A stretch of DNA of 64,000 nt from an uncultured Paracoccaceae bacterium (GTDB lineage Bacteria; Pseudomonadota; Alphaproteobacteria; Rhodobacterales; Rhodobacteraceae). The notes beneath the pieces were generated by a model. The model was given only the letters and a program-made list of their open reading frames with translations, did no database searches and had not been told where the DNA came from. Positions 18,230 to 27,683 of this stretch are shown here, in pieces (position 1 is the stretch's first letter; each line of letters starts with the position of its first letter). The position numbers and the translations under genes were made by a program. The DNA lies in contig CANMPL010000004.1 in assembly GCA_947499715.1 (NCBI GenBank), forward strand, positions 124,001-188,000, read 5' to 3'.

Positions 18230-19147
18230 ATGGCCGAGACACCACGCAGTTTTCAGGGGATTATCCTCGCGTTGCAGTCCTATTGGGCGTCCAAGGGCTG
18301 TGCGGTGTTGCAGCCCTATGACATGGAAGTGGGGGCGGGCACGTTCCACCCGGCCACGACATTGCGCGCGCTGGGCAGCAAGGCCTGGGCTGCGGCCTAT
18401 GTGCAGCCATCGCGCCGTCCCACGGACGGGCGGTATGGTGAGAACCCCAACCGGTTGCAGCATTATTATCAGTATCAGGTGATCATTAAGCCCAGCCCGC
18501 CGGATTTGCAGGCGCTGTATCTGGGATCGCTTGAGGCGATTGGGATTGACGCGTCGCTGCATGACATTCGCTTTGTCGAGGACGACTGGGAAAGCCCGAC
18601 GTTGGGGGCGTGGGGCCTGGGTTGGGAGGTTTGGTGCGACGGCATGGAAATCAGCCAGTTCACCTATTTCCAGCAGGTCGGCGGGCATGATTGCCATCCC
18701 GTTTCAGGCGAGCTGACCTATGGATTGGAGCGGCTGGCGATGTATGTGCTGAACGTCGATCACGTGATGGATATGCCGTTTAACGATCCGCAAAGCCCCA
18801 TTCCGCTGACCTATGGCGATGTGTTCAAGCAGACCGAGGAAGAATACGCGCGCTGGAACTTTGACGTCGCCGATACCGAGACGCTGTTGCAGCACTTCAA
18901 GGATGCAGAGGCCGAATGCGCCCGCATTTTGGATGAACCGGCGGTGGACCCCAAGACCGGCAAGACGATTCTGATGGCGCATCCGGCCTATGATCAGGCG
19001 ATCAAGGCGAGCCATGTGTTTAACTTGTTGGACGCGCGAGGCGTGATTTCCGTGACCGAACGGCAGGCCTATATCGGGCGCGTGCGGGCGCTGACCAAGG
19101 CCTGTGCCGATGCCTTTGTGGCGACACCCGCCGGTGGGGCCACATGA
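18230..19147 (+). CDS. glyQ: Glycyl-tRNA synthetase alpha subunit
   Basis: Catalytic subunit of the alpha2beta2 bacterial glycyl-tRNA synthetase, 305 residues, usual length. Diagnostic blocks: [18 protein letters not shown] at the N-terminus, [34 protein letters not shown], and [22 protein letters not shown]. The ATG at 18230 follows GAGGGCGAA; ten in-frame codons upstream (ATG 18200) have no ribosome binding site. First gene of a run glyQ-fkbM-unknown-glyS. Confidence 0.97.
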   Translation: MAETPRSFQGIILALQSYWASKGCAVLQPYDMEVGAGTFHPATTLRALGSKAWAAAYVQPSRRPTDGRYGENPNRLQHYYQYQVIIKPSPPDLQALYLGSLEAIGIDASLHDIRFVEDDWESPTLGAWGLGWEVWCDGMEISQFTYFQQVGGHDCHPVSGELTYGLERLAMYVLNVDHVMDMPFNDPQSPIPLTYGDVFKQTEEEYARWNFDVADTETLLQHFKDAEAECARILDEPAVDPKTGKTILMAHPAYDQAIKASHVFNLLDARGVISVTERQAYIGRVRALTKACADAFVATPAGGAT

Positions 19148-19800
19148 ACCTGCGCGCGGCCCTGCGATACCGGTGGTACAGCTGGAGCGGTCAAAAGGCG
19201 GCGGCGCAGAAAGCGGCGCAAGACGCTTTTGACGCGGTTTGCGCGCGGCTGGGGCCGGGTGATCTGGCCGTTGATCTGGGTGCAAACCAGGGTCTTTTCA
19301 CACAAAAGCTGGCGGCGACTGGGGCCGATGTTGTTGCTTTTGAGCCTGACCCCCATGCCTTTGAAGCGCTGACCGCGCGGATGGCCGGGCAGGCGCAGGT
19401 TGATTGCCGCAATGCCGCGGCAGCGGCGCAGGCCGGGGTCATGACGCTTTACCGGACCGCGCATTTTGACCGTAACCCTGACCGGCACTCGACGTCTTCG
19501 TCGCTTTTGGCGGAGAACCGCAATGTCGATAAGGCCAATGGGTTTGACGTTGAAGTGGTTGATTTTGTTGATTTCCTTGTAAGTCTGGACCGCGATGTTG
19601 CGCTGATCAAGGTGGATATCGAAGGAGCAGAGGTTGACCTGATGGAAGCGCTTTTGGACCATCCTGTTGCCTCTCGCGTGGGTCATATCTTTGTGGAAAC
19701 GCATGAGCGTGCGAACCCAAGTCTGGCGGTGCGCACCTCGGCGCTGAAGGCGCGCACGGCGGGGCAGGGCCAGCCTGCCGTGAATTGGGACTGGCACTGA
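19144..19800 (+). CDS. FkbM-family SAM-dependent methyltransferase
   Basis: 218 residues with the class I methyltransferase SAM loop [13 protein letters not shown], acidic strand-2 end [11 protein letters not shown] and the FkbM hallmark [13 protein letters not shown]. FkbM enzymes usually O-methylate sugars or polyketides. The start overlaps the glyQ stop (ATGA) and its own stop overlaps the next start (TGATG), so it sits fully inside the glycyl-tRNA synthetase operon. Substrate unknown; the location may be purely genomic rather than functional. Confidence 0.85.
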   Translation: MNLRAALRYRWYSWSGQKAAAQKAAQDAFDAVCARLGPGDLAVDLGANQGLFTQKLAATGADVVAFEPDPHAFEALTARMAGQAQVDCRNAAAAAQAGVMTLYRTAHFDRNPDRHSTSSSLLAENRNVDKANGFDVEVVDFVDFLVSLDRDVALIKVDIEGAEVDLMEALLDHPVASRVGHIFVETHERANPSLAVRTSALKARTAGQGQPAVNWDWH

Positions 19801-20327
19801 TGTTGGGCCGGATAATCATAGGATTGTTGCTGATGAGTGCGCTGATTGCCGGTGTGGCGATGTATTACTTGCAGGTCTATGCCTTCTACGAAGACGTCTC
19901 GGCCGAGGTTGAGAATGTGCAACTGACCAGCGTGGTCACGGGGCAGGCAGAGCCGGTTGTGTTCGAAAACTTCAAGGGGATCGACAGCGACAGCAGCCCG
20001 TTGCGGTATCGCGCCTGTTTCAATGTGGCCGGATCGCTGGCGATGATGACCGAAACCTATGTGGTTCTGGACACGGCCACGCCCCTGGTCGCGCCGGGGT
20101 GGTTTGACTGTTTTGACGCCGACCAGATTGGTGCCGACCTGGAGGCCGGTGTCGCGCTGCCATTCATGGGCGAAGAAAATGTGACCTATGGCATCGACCG
20201 GATTGTCGCTGTCTACCCCGATGGCCGGGCCTATGCCTGGCACGAGATTAACCGCTGCGGCGAGGTCGTCTTTGACGGCGACCCGGTGCCAGATGATTGC
20301 CCCACACCACCCGAAGGGTTGAGATAG
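19800..20327 (+). CDS. Single-pass membrane protein of unknown function (resembles DUF6446)
   Basis: 175 residues: an N-terminal anchor (about residues 5-25, IIIGLLLMSALIAGVAMYYL) and a periplasmic domain containing paired cysteines (RACFNVA, WFDCFDAD, NRCGEVV, DDCPTP). I recall a Rhodobacterales family, DUF6446, at this same place between glyQ and glyS; this is memory, not a search. Start ATG overlaps the FkbM stop; the next gene glyS begins directly after its stop. Function unknown. Confidence 0.75.
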   Translation: MLGRIIIGLLLMSALIAGVAMYYLQVYAFYEDVSAEVENVQLTSVVTGQAEPVVFENFKGIDSDSSPLRYRACFNVAGSLAMMTETYVVLDTATPLVAPGWFDCFDADQIGADLEAGVALPFMGEENVTYGIDRIVAVYPDGRAYAWHEINRCGEVVFDGDPVPDDCPTPPEGLR

Positions 20328-22373
20328 ATGCCTGACCTGCTGATAGAGCTGTTTTCCGAAGAGATCCCCGCGCGGATGCAGGGCAAGGCCAGCGCCGACC
20401 TGCAAAAGCTGGTGACGGATGGTCTGGTTGAAGCGGGGCTGACCTATGCCAGTGCCGCGGCCTTTGCCACGCCGCGCCGGTTGGCGCTGTCGGTTGAGGG
20501 GCTGACGGCGGCCTCGCAAGCGGTGCGCGAGGAACGCAAAGGGCCAAAGGTTGGCGCGCCGGAGCAGGCGGTCGCTGGCTTTGCCCGCGGGGCCGGGGTT
20601 GAGGTGTCGGCGCTGGACGTGCGCGCGGACAAAAAGGGCGAGGTCTATTTTGCCGTGATCGAACGCCCCGGGCGTCCGGCGGCAGAGATCATTGCCGAAG
20701 TGCTGGACAAGACGGTGCGGACCTTTCCATGGCCCAAGTCGATGCGCTGGGGGGCGGGCAGCCTGAAGTGGGTGCGGCCGCTGCATTCCATCATCTGCCT
20801 GCTGAGCGATGAGGCAGGGGCCGAGGTTGTGCCGGTTGAGATTGACGGGATCACGGCGGGGGCCGAGACGCAGGGCCACCGGTTCCTGAGCAAGGGCGCG
20901 ATCAAGGTCACCGGGTTTGAGGATTACGAGGCCAAGCTGAAGCAGGCGCATGTCTATCTGCGCCCCGAAGAGCGGGCCGAGATGATTTGGCATGACGCGA
21001 CCAACCAGGCCTTTGCGCAGGGGCTTGAGGTTGTGGCTGATCCCGGCCTTTTGGCAGAGGTCGCGGGGCTGGTGGAATGGCCGGTGGTGCTGCTGGGCAA
21101 GATCGCGGATGACTTTCTGGACCTGCCGCCGGAGGTGTTGCAGACCTCTATGAAGGAGCATCAGAAGTTCTTTTCGGTGAAGGACAAGACGGGCCGGATC
21201 GTGCAGTTTGTCACGGTCGCCAATACCGAAACATCGGATGGTGGGGCCACGATTTTGGCGGGCAACCAGAAGGTTTTGTTTGCCCGGCTATCGGATGCAA
21301 AGTTCTTTTGGGAGAATGACTTGCGCGTCGCGAAGGCGGGGATGGAGCCGTGGTTGGAGAGCCTTGGGAACGTGACGTTCCACAACAAGCTGGGCACGCA
21401 AAAGGACCGGATTGAGCGTATCGTGGCGCTGGCCCGCGAACTGGCTACGGTTGTGGGCGCAGATGCGGATGAGGCGGCAGAGGCGGCCCGCGTGGCCAAG
21501 GCCGATTTGTCATCCGAGATGGTCTATGAGTTCCCCGAATTGCAGGGGCTGATGGGGCGGTATTATGCGGCGAATGCGGGCTTGAGCGATGCGGTCGCTG
21601 CGGCGGCAGAGGAGCATTATTCGCCCTTGGGGCCATCGGATGATGTGCCGACGGCGCCGGTGTCGGTGGCCGTGGCGCTGGCCGATAAGCTGGACACGCT
21701 GACCGGGTTTTGGGCGATTGATGAGAAGCCAACGGGGTCGAAGGATCCGTTTGCGTTAAGGCGGGCGGCGTTGGGCGTTATTCGGTTGATTTTGGAGAAT
21801 GGGCTGACGGTGCCGCTGTCTCGAATTTTCGTCGAAAATTCGTGGGCGCCGGAATTGCTGTCCTTCTTCCATGACCGCCTGAAGGTTTACCTTAAAGACC
21901 AAGGCATTCGCCACGACGTTATCGACGCCTGTATCGCGATGCCGGGGAATGATGATTTGACGTTGCTGGTCAAGCGGGCCAAGGCCTTGCAGGCGACGCT
22001 CGAGACGGATGATGGCGAGAACCTTATTCAGGGGTTCAAGCGGGCCAACAATATCCTCAGCCAAGCCGAAGAGAAGGATGGGGTGTCGTATGAATACGGG
22101 GCCGATCCGAAATTTGCAGAGCATGATGCGGAGCGGGCGCTGTTTACGGCGCTGGATGAGGCGGACCGGGTGATCAAACCGGCGATGGAGGCTGAGGATT
22201 TCGGCACCGCCATGGCCGCAATGGCAGAGCTGCGCGGACCGATTGATGCCTTCTTTGAAGGGGTGCAGGTGAACGCGGAGAATGACATCGTGCGGCGCAA
22301 CCGGTTGAACCTGCTGAGTCGGATCCGCAGCACCTGTCTGGCCGTGGCCGATTTGACACGGATTAACGGTTAA
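20328..22373 (+). CDS. glyS: Glycyl-tRNA synthetase beta subunit
   Basis: Beta subunit (681 residues) that binds tRNA(Gly) and completes the synthetase with GlyQ. The family start PDLLIELFSEEIPARMQ is present, as are FPWPKSMRWG, the HD-like central region with EFPELQGLMGRYYA, and KDPFALRRAALGVIRLI. The ATG abuts the previous stop (TAGATG), consistent with one transcript from glyQ. Intact length. Confidence 0.97.
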   Translation: MPDLLIELFSEEIPARMQGKASADLQKLVTDGLVEAGLTYASAAAFATPRRLALSVEGLTAASQAVREERKGPKVGAPEQAVAGFARGAGVEVSALDVRADKKGEVYFAVIERPGRPAAEIIAEVLDKTVRTFPWPKSMRWGAGSLKWVRPLHSIICLLSDEAGAEVVPVEIDGITAGAETQGHRFLSKGAIKVTGFEDYEAKLKQAHVYLRPEERAEMIWHDATNQAFAQGLEVVADPGLLAEVAGLVEWPVVLLGKIADDFLDLPPEVLQTSMKEHQKFFSVKDKTGRIVQFVTVANTETSDGGATILAGNQKVLFARLSDAKFFWENDLRVAKAGMEPWLESLGNVTFHNKLGTQKDRIERIVALARELATVVGADADEAAEAARVAKADLSSEMVYEFPELQGLMGRYYAANAGLSDAVAAAAEEHYSPLGPSDDVPTAPVSVAVALADKLDTLTGFWAIDEKPTGSKDPFALRRAALGVIRLILENGLTVPLSRIFVENSWAPELLSFFHDRLKVYLKDQGIRHDVIDACIAMPGNDDLTLLVKRAKALQATLETDDGENLIQGFKRANNILSQAEEKDGVSYEYGADPKFAEHDAERALFTALDEADRVIKPAMEAEDFGTAMAAMAELRGPIDAFFEGVQVNAENDIVRRNRLNLLSRIRSTCLAVADLTRING

Positions 22374-22446
22374 CGTCGTCTTGTCACTTTAGGTTTACAC
22401 AAGCGCGTCCATGCGCCTATGCTGCGCGTGAAAAAGGATCGCCGCA

Positions 22447-25002
22447 GTGCAGCAACACACCACCTTCACCGACGTGACGTTGATCACGAATACCGCGCCC
22501 ATGTCAGCGGCGGTGCACGGGGGGCGGGCGAAGTGCTTGCAGCGGCTGATCCGGCTCGACATGCCGGTGCCGACCACGGTGGCACTGTCGTTTGATGCGG
22601 TGAATGCGCTGGCGCGCGGGCGCTTGCCTGACATGAATGCGGTGCTGCAACCGTTTGAAAATGAACCGCTTTTGTCGGTGCGACCCAGCTCTCAGGATCC
22701 GGATTGGGGCGGGCCGGGTGCGATTTTGAACATCGGGATGAACGATGCGCGGCTGATCCGCATGAAGGATGAGGTGGGCGAGGCTGCGGCCTATGCGCTT
22801 TATTTGCGGTTCGTGCAATCCTATGCGACCCATGTCGCAAGGCTGGATCCAGAGGCGTTTGATTTCCCGAATTTGACCGGGGAACACGCGCTGGTTGCAG
22901 CGCTTGAGGCCTATGAGGACGAGGCCGAGGAGCCGTTTCCACAGGATGTTGAGACGCAATTGTCCGAAGTCTTGCGGTCGATGGCGCGGGCCTGGGATGG
23001 CACCACGGCGCGGCTTTTGCGCGAGGCGAAGGGCGCCCCGGCGGATGCGGGGCTTGGCCTTGTGGTGCAGGCGATGGCGCTGGGCGTGGGACATGGCGAA
23101 TATGGCGCGGGCGTGATCCAATACGTCGACAGCACAACCGGGTTGCCGCAGGTGACGGGCCGCTATCTGGGGCAAAGTCAGGGGCGCGACGCGCTGCTGA
23201 AAGGCAAGGGTGCGCTTTATCTGACGACGGACCCACGCGGGCCTTCGCTGGAAGAGGCCTGCCCGGACGCATTTGCAAAGCTGCTGGCCTATGGCGATGT
23301 GTGCCGGGTCAAGCTGCGCGAAGAGATGCAGGTGGAATTCACCATTGATAATGGTGACTTGGCTGTGTTGGACGCGGTGCGCGTGCAACGATCAAGCCGG
23401 GCGGCGGTGCGGATTGCGGTGGCCCTTGCAAGCGACGGGGTAATCCCCAAGGACGAGGCGGTGATGCGGGTGCAGGCCGGTGCCTTGTCCGAGATGTTGC
23501 ACCGGCAGGTTGACCCGGAAGCGGCACGCGATGTGCTGGCCAAGGGGATTGCCGCCAGCCCCGGTGCGGCCACGGGACGCGTGGTTCTGACCGCGAACGA
23601 GGCGCAGGCGAGTGCGGCGCGCGGCGAGGCCTGCGTGCTGGTGCGGCGCGAAACCACGCCGGAAGATATCCGCGGGATGCACGCCGCGCACGCGGTGCTG
23701 ACGATGCGCGGCGGGGTCACGAGCCATGCGGCGGTGATTGGGCGCGGGCTGGGTGTGCCTTGTGTGGTGGGTGCCTCTGATCTGGTGATTGATCGCAAGA
23801 AGGGGCGGATTGTCACGCCCGATGGCCGGATTTTTGCCGAAGGTGACATCATCACGGTGGATGGCACCACGGGTGACGTGCTGGCCGGCGCGCCGGCGAT
23901 GCTGGAGGCGGCCCTGGATGAGGCGTTTCAGACGCTGCTGTCATGGGCGGATGAATACCGCGATATCGGTGTGCGGGCCAATGCCGACACGCCTGCCGAC
24001 GCGCAGACCGCGCGGAACTTTCGCGCGGGCGGGATCGGGCTGTGCCGGACCGAGCATATGTTCTTTGAAGGCGATCGGCTGGGTGTGATGCGCGAGATGA
24101 TTTTCGCGGAAACGGCCGAGGATCGCAGGGTTGTGCTTGACCGGTTGTTGCCGATGCAACGCGCTGATTTCAAGGCGCTTTTTGGCATCATGGAGGGGCT
24201 GCCGGTCACGATCCGACTGTTTGATATGCCGCTGCATGAATTTCTGCCCTACGACAAGGCGGGCCAGCGCGAGTTGGCCGAACAGCTGGCGCTGCCCTTG
24301 CCGGAGGTGACCGAAAGGGTGCAGGCGCTGAGCGAATACAATCCGATGCTGGGGATGCGCGGCGTCCGGCAGGGGATTTCGATCCCAGAGATCTACGAGA
24401 TGCAGGCGCGCGCGATCTTTGAGGCCACCGCAGAGATGGCTGCCGAAGGGGTGAGTGTTGTCCCCGAGATCATGATCCCATTGATCAGTGCCATGCGCGA
24501 GGTTGAGCTGGTCAAGGGGCGCACAGATGCCATTGCCGCCGCCGTCCGGGCAGAGATGAACCAGGCCTTTGAATACAAGCTGGGCGTGATGGTCGAAACA
24601 CCGCGCGCGGCACTCCGGGCTGCCGATATCGCGCAGCACGCGGCGTTCCTGTCCTTTGGCACAAACGACCTGACGCAGATGACCTATGGCCTGAGCCGCG
24701 ACGACGCGGGCCGCTTTATGAGCGCCTATGTGCAGCAGGGTGTTTACGAGGAAGATCCGTTCCACACGCTGGATCTGGACGGCGTCGGAGAACTGCTTTC
24801 CATCGGTGCGGCAAGGGGCCGGGTGGGGCGGCCTGACGTGGTTTTGTCGATCTGCGGAGAGCATGGCGGATCCCGTTCGGCGATCAAATTCTGCCGCGAG
24901 CAGGGGTTCGACTATGTCAGTTGCTCGCCGTTTCGGGTGCCGCTTGCGCGACTTTCCGCCGCGCAGCTTGCGATTGAGGCACGGACAGAATTCAAGATAT
25001 AG
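22447..25002 (+). CDS. ppdK: Pyruvate phosphate dikinase-family protein (divergent)
   Basis: 851 residues with the PPDK/PEP-synthase order: ATP-grasp part, swivelling phosphohistidine domain, PEP-binding TIM barrel. Phosphohistidine block MRGGVTSHAAVIGR (His about 427), PEP domain FGTNDLTQMTYGLSRDD and the catalytic CGEHGGS (Cys about 803) are intact. The N-terminal nucleotide part is unusually divergent: GGRAKCLQRL replaces the usual GGKGANLAEM, and VRPSSQDPDWGGPGAILNIG replaces VRSGARVSMPGMMDTVLNLG. It should interconvert pyruvate and PEP, but weakened ATP-site motifs leave room for a changed donor or a regulatory role. The start is a GTG at 22447; the ATG at 22501 would cut conserved sequence. 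Confidence 0.85.
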   Translation: MQQHTTFTDVTLITNTAPMSAAVHGGRAKCLQRLIRLDMPVPTTVALSFDAVNALARGRLPDMNAVLQPFENEPLLSVRPSSQDPDWGGPGAILNIGMNDARLIRMKDEVGEAAAYALYLRFVQSYATHVARLDPEAFDFPNLTGEHALVAALEAYEDEAEEPFPQDVETQLSEVLRSMARAWDGTTARLLREAKGAPADAGLGLVVQAMALGVGHGEYGAGVIQYVDSTTGLPQVTGRYLGQSQGRDALLKGKGALYLTTDPRGPSLEEACPDAFAKLLAYGDVCRVKLREEMQVEFTIDNGDLAVLDAVRVQRSSRAAVRIAVALASDGVIPKDEAVMRVQAGALSEMLHRQVDPEAARDVLAKGIAASPGAATGRVVLTANEAQASAARGEACVLVRRETTPEDIRGMHAAHAVLTMRGGVTSHAAVIGRGLGVPCVVGASDLVIDRKKGRIVTPDGRIFAEGDIITVDGTTGDVLAGAPAMLEAALDEAFQTLLSWADEYRDIGVRANADTPADAQTARNFRAGGIGLCRTEHMFFEGDRLGVMREMIFAETAEDRRVVLDRLLPMQRADFKALFGIMEGLPVTIRLFDMPLHEFLPYDKAGQRELAEQLALPLPEVTERVQALSEYNPMLGMRGVRQGISIPEIYEMQARAIFEATAEMAAEGVSVVPEIMIPLISAMREVELVKGRTDAIAAAVRAEMNQAFEYKLGVMVETPRAALRAADIAQHAAFLSFGTNDLTQMTYGLSRDDAGRFMSAYVQQGVYEEDPFHTLDLDGVGELLSIGAARGRVGRPDVVLSICGEHGGSRSAIKFCREQGFDYVSCSPFRVPLARLSAAQLAIEARTEFKI

Positions 25003-25170
25003 CGTGAAGATCGGGTGATAACCCACTATCAGGCTTTATTATCCCCAAATTGTGGCAGGATTGTTTCCATATCGGGAACAGCGCCCAAGGGGTGGGTGGA
25101 CGCAAGCGTAAACAAAGCGTAAAGAGCCGCTGCTGGCACGGGGCAGTCCGTGTTTGGGTTGGGGTTACGT
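25003..25170 (+). promoter_or_regulatory. Upstream region of the cell wall hydrolase gene
   Basis: 168 bases. It contains an imperfect palindrome GTTTCCATATCGGGAAC near 25064-25080 and a short direct repeat GCGTAAACAAAGCGTAAAG near 25107. These look like operator material, but I cannot name the regulator. No clear terminator for ppdK was seen. Confidence 0.35.
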
Positions 25171-25845
25171 ATGCGCTTTTTTAGCATTGGAATGAAAGCT
25201 GCGGTTTGCGCGGCAACGATTTTTGCAACAACACAGGTCGCACAGGCCGATGATGTTCTGGCGAGCCGCCTTGGCGCGCTGCTGGGGCAGGAACGCAGTG
25301 CGATCGCGGTGGTGCCGGATGCGCGTCTTGCGACGCTGACGACCGTGCCATCCGCAGAAGACCGCGGGATCGTTACATCGCCTGCGACGATCAGCTATGA
25401 CAACGCGTTCCTGTCGACGATGTCCGCGCCAAGCGGCGGGGCGGAATGGCGGTGCTTGTCAGAGGCGCTTTATCACGAAGCGCGCGGCGAAAGCACAAAG
25501 GGATTGTTTGCGGTGGGCGAGGTCATTTTGAACCGCGTCGATAGTGCGGCCTATCCCAACAGCGTTTGCGGTGTGGTGCATCAGGGCACGGGCCGCAAAT
25601 ACGCCTGCCAATTCACTTGGACCTGCGATGGCCGGTCGGACGCGATCAACAATCGCAGCGCCTTTAACCGGGTTGGCAAGGTTGCCAAGCTGTTGATGAA
25701 CGGCGCGCCACGCGAGTTGACGTCCGGTGCCACGCATTATCACACCACCGCAGTCAGCCCATCATGGGCGCGGCGTTTCCCGCAGACGGCGAAGTACGGT
25801 GTGCATATTTTCTATCGTCAGCCGACGCGCAGCGCCTCGAACTAG
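25171..25845 (+). CDS. Cell wall hydrolase, SleB/CwlJ (Hydrolase_2) family
   Basis: 224 residues: a signal peptide ending VAQA, a linker, and a C-terminal SleB-type domain beginning WRCLSEALYHEARGES, whose glutamate is the presumed catalytic acid, followed by AVGEVILNRVDS, YPNSVCGVVHQ and CQFTWTCDG. The family cleaves peptidoglycan glycan strands; outside spore formers it serves cell wall remodelling. The ATG at 25171 is preferred; GTG at 25150 or ATG at 25192 are alternatives, all upstream of the signal peptide core. Confidence 0.88.
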   Translation: MRFFSIGMKAAVCAATIFATTQVAQADDVLASRLGALLGQERSAIAVVPDARLATLTTVPSAEDRGIVTSPATISYDNAFLSTMSAPSGGAEWRCLSEALYHEARGESTKGLFAVGEVILNRVDSAAYPNSVCGVVHQGTGRKYACQFTWTCDGRSDAINNRSAFNRVGKVAKLLMNGAPRELTSGATHYHTTAVSPSWARRFPQTAKYGVHIFYRQPTRSASN

Positions 25846-25935
25846 GTCGCAGTTGCAGGCCTGCCTGTCGCGCCCCGTCTTGCGGGCGCGCGCGGCGCGA
25901 CGTATCCCCGGCGTAACGAATATCAGGGGGTCGCG

Positions 25936-26838
25936 ATGAGTGACGAGATCCGGCAGGCCTTTGCCCACCCATCCGAACGCGCCGAGGCGAGTGCGACAGC
26001 GCCCTGCGACAGGATTTCGCTGCGCGACTACGTGGTTGAGGTGGAAATCGGTGCGTTCCAGCAAGAGCGCGGCGCCTTGCAGCGGGTCCGATTTAACGTG
26101 GTTGTCGAAGTGCTGCCGCTGACCGGGCCAATTGACGATGATGTCGACCGGATCCTGTCCTATGACCGGGTGACAGAGGCCATCGGCACCGAATTGGGGG
26201 CCGAACGCATCAATCTGCTGGAAACGCTGGCCGCCCGTGTGGCGGAACGGATCCTGCTGGAGCCACAGGCAGAGCGGGTCTTTGTGCGGATCGAAAAGCT
26301 GGACCGGGGGCCGTTTTCGCTTGGCGTTGAGATTGTGCGCAGCCGCGATGGCACGGCGCTGGCGGGGCAGGACCTTGTCGAGGCGCCCCATCCAAGGGTG
26401 ATTTATCTGGCAAATGCGGCGATTGCCGCCGGCGGCATTCGGGCGCTGATTGATGGTGTCGTGGCCGAAGGTGCGCCGGTGATTATCTGTTTGGGGGCAG
26501 ACGACGCGCCGGCCCCCAAGGCGATGCATCCGCTGGCGCAGCGGCGCATTGATCTGCTGGCGATTGAACAGAACGCATGGGTGTTGGCCGCACGGGTGCC
26601 GCAGTGCAAGGTCGTGGGCACCCGGACAGAGCTGGATTGGGCAATGAAGAATGGCCAGATCTGCATCTGGGCCCCCAGCAAGATTGTGCTGGACGCGGTG
26701 GATGGGCCCAGTGCCTCGCCCCGGGATGCGGTCGCTTTGGCTGCGTGGTTTGCCGCAGAGATGGAGGCGGTCGAGCTGTTGGTTGTGGGCGATGAGGCCC
26801 CGGAGGCGCAGGTGCCGGTCCGGGTGGTGGCGCTGTGA
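25936..26838 (+). CDS. folB: Dihydroneopterin aldolase fused to an amino-acid-kinase-like half domain
   Basis: Residues about 25-145 are FolB: GAFQQERGALQRVRFNV carries the catalytic glutamate region and VFVRIEKLDRGPF the catalytic lysine. It splits dihydroneopterin to 6-hydroxymethyl-dihydropterin in folate synthesis. Residues about 150-300 are extra; plain FolB ends near 120. This part resembles the C-terminal half of MfnE-like amino acid kinases: IDLLAIEQNAWVLAA, IWAPSKIVLDA and DAVALAAWFAAEMEAVELLVV line up with the AMDQ, VWLP and TSDSLAAWLA blocks as I remember them. The phosphate-binding glycine loop is missing and TSDS is changed to SPRD, so kinase activity is unlikely. The stop overlaps the folP start (GTGA). 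Confidence 0.88.
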   Translation: MSDEIRQAFAHPSERAEASATAPCDRISLRDYVVEVEIGAFQQERGALQRVRFNVVVEVLPLTGPIDDDVDRILSYDRVTEAIGTELGAERINLLETLAARVAERILLEPQAERVFVRIEKLDRGPFSLGVEIVRSRDGTALAGQDLVEAPHPRVIYLANAAIAAGGIRALIDGVVAEGAPVIICLGADDAPAPKAMHPLAQRRIDLLAIEQNAWVLAARVPQCKVVGTRTELDWAMKNGQICIWAPSKIVLDAVDGPSASPRDAVALAAWFAAEMEAVELLVVGDEAPEAQVPVRVVAL

Positions 26839-27683
26839 TTGCGGGGGTGCCGATGGACCGGCCACAGGTCATGGGCATTTTGAATGTGACGCCTGACAGC
26901 TTTTCGGATGGCGGTGACCATCTGGCGGTGGATGTGGCAGTGCAGGCGGGATTGCGGATGCAGGCCGAAGGGGCCGCGTTCATCGACATCGGCGGAGAAA
27001 GCACGCGGCCCGGTGCGGCAGAGGTGCCGGAGGTTGAAGAGATCGCCCGCGTTGTGCCAGTGATCAAGGCGCTGCGGGCGCAAAGCGACGTGGCGATTTC
27101 AATTGATACGCGCAAGGCGGCGGTGGCGCAGGCGGCGATTGATGCGGGGGCCAGTTTTGTCAACGACGTCAGTGCCTTTCGGTTTGATCCTGATCTTGCG
27201 GATATCGTGGCAAGGGCGCAGGTGCCGGTATGTCTGATGCATTCGATCGGCACGCCTGAGACGATGCAGGATCAGGCCCACTACCGCGACGTGGTGAAAG
27301 AGGTTTACGACCATCTGGCCGAGCGGATTGCCGTGGCCGAGGCGGCGGGCATCGCACGCGCCTTGATCGTCGTGGATCCGGGCATCGGCTTTGGCAAGAC
27401 ACTGGATCATAATCTTGCGCTGATCCGGGGGTTGGCGCGGTTCAGGGGCTTGGGGTGTCCGGTGCTTTTGGGCGCATCCCGCAAGCGGTTCATTGGCACC
27501 CTTGGCGGCGCGGCAGAGGCCAAGGATCGTCTGGGCGGGTCGATTGCCGTGGCATTGGAGGGTGTCAGACAAGGGGTGCAAATCCTGCGGGTTCACGATA
27601 CCTTTGCCACCAAGCAGGCGATTGATCTGCAACTGGCGATGCAAGGAACGGGCGCAGATGGGCAAAAAACTCTTCGGGACTGA
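26835..27683 (+). CDS. folP: Dihydropteroate synthase
   Basis: TIM-barrel enzyme joining 6-hydroxymethyl-dihydropterin diphosphate to p-aminobenzoate; the sulfonamide target. 282 residues. Motifs: [58 protein letters not shown] and [11 protein letters not shown]. The start is a GTG overlapping the folB stop by four bases. Its last 26 bases overlap the start of glmM, so folB-folP-glmM form a tightly coupled operon. Confidence 0.97.
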   Translation: MIAGVPMDRPQVMGILNVTPDSFSDGGDHLAVDVAVQAGLRMQAEGAAFIDIGGESTRPGAAEVPEVEEIARVVPVIKALRAQSDVAISIDTRKAAVAQAAIDAGASFVNDVSAFRFDPDLADIVARAQVPVCLMHSIGTPETMQDQAHYRDVVKEVYDHLAERIAVAEAAGIARALIVVDPGIGFGKTLDHNLALIRGLARFRGLGCPVLLGASRKRFIGTLGGAAEAKDRLGGSIAVALEGVRQGVQILRVHDTFATKQAIDLQLAMQGTGADGQKTLRD

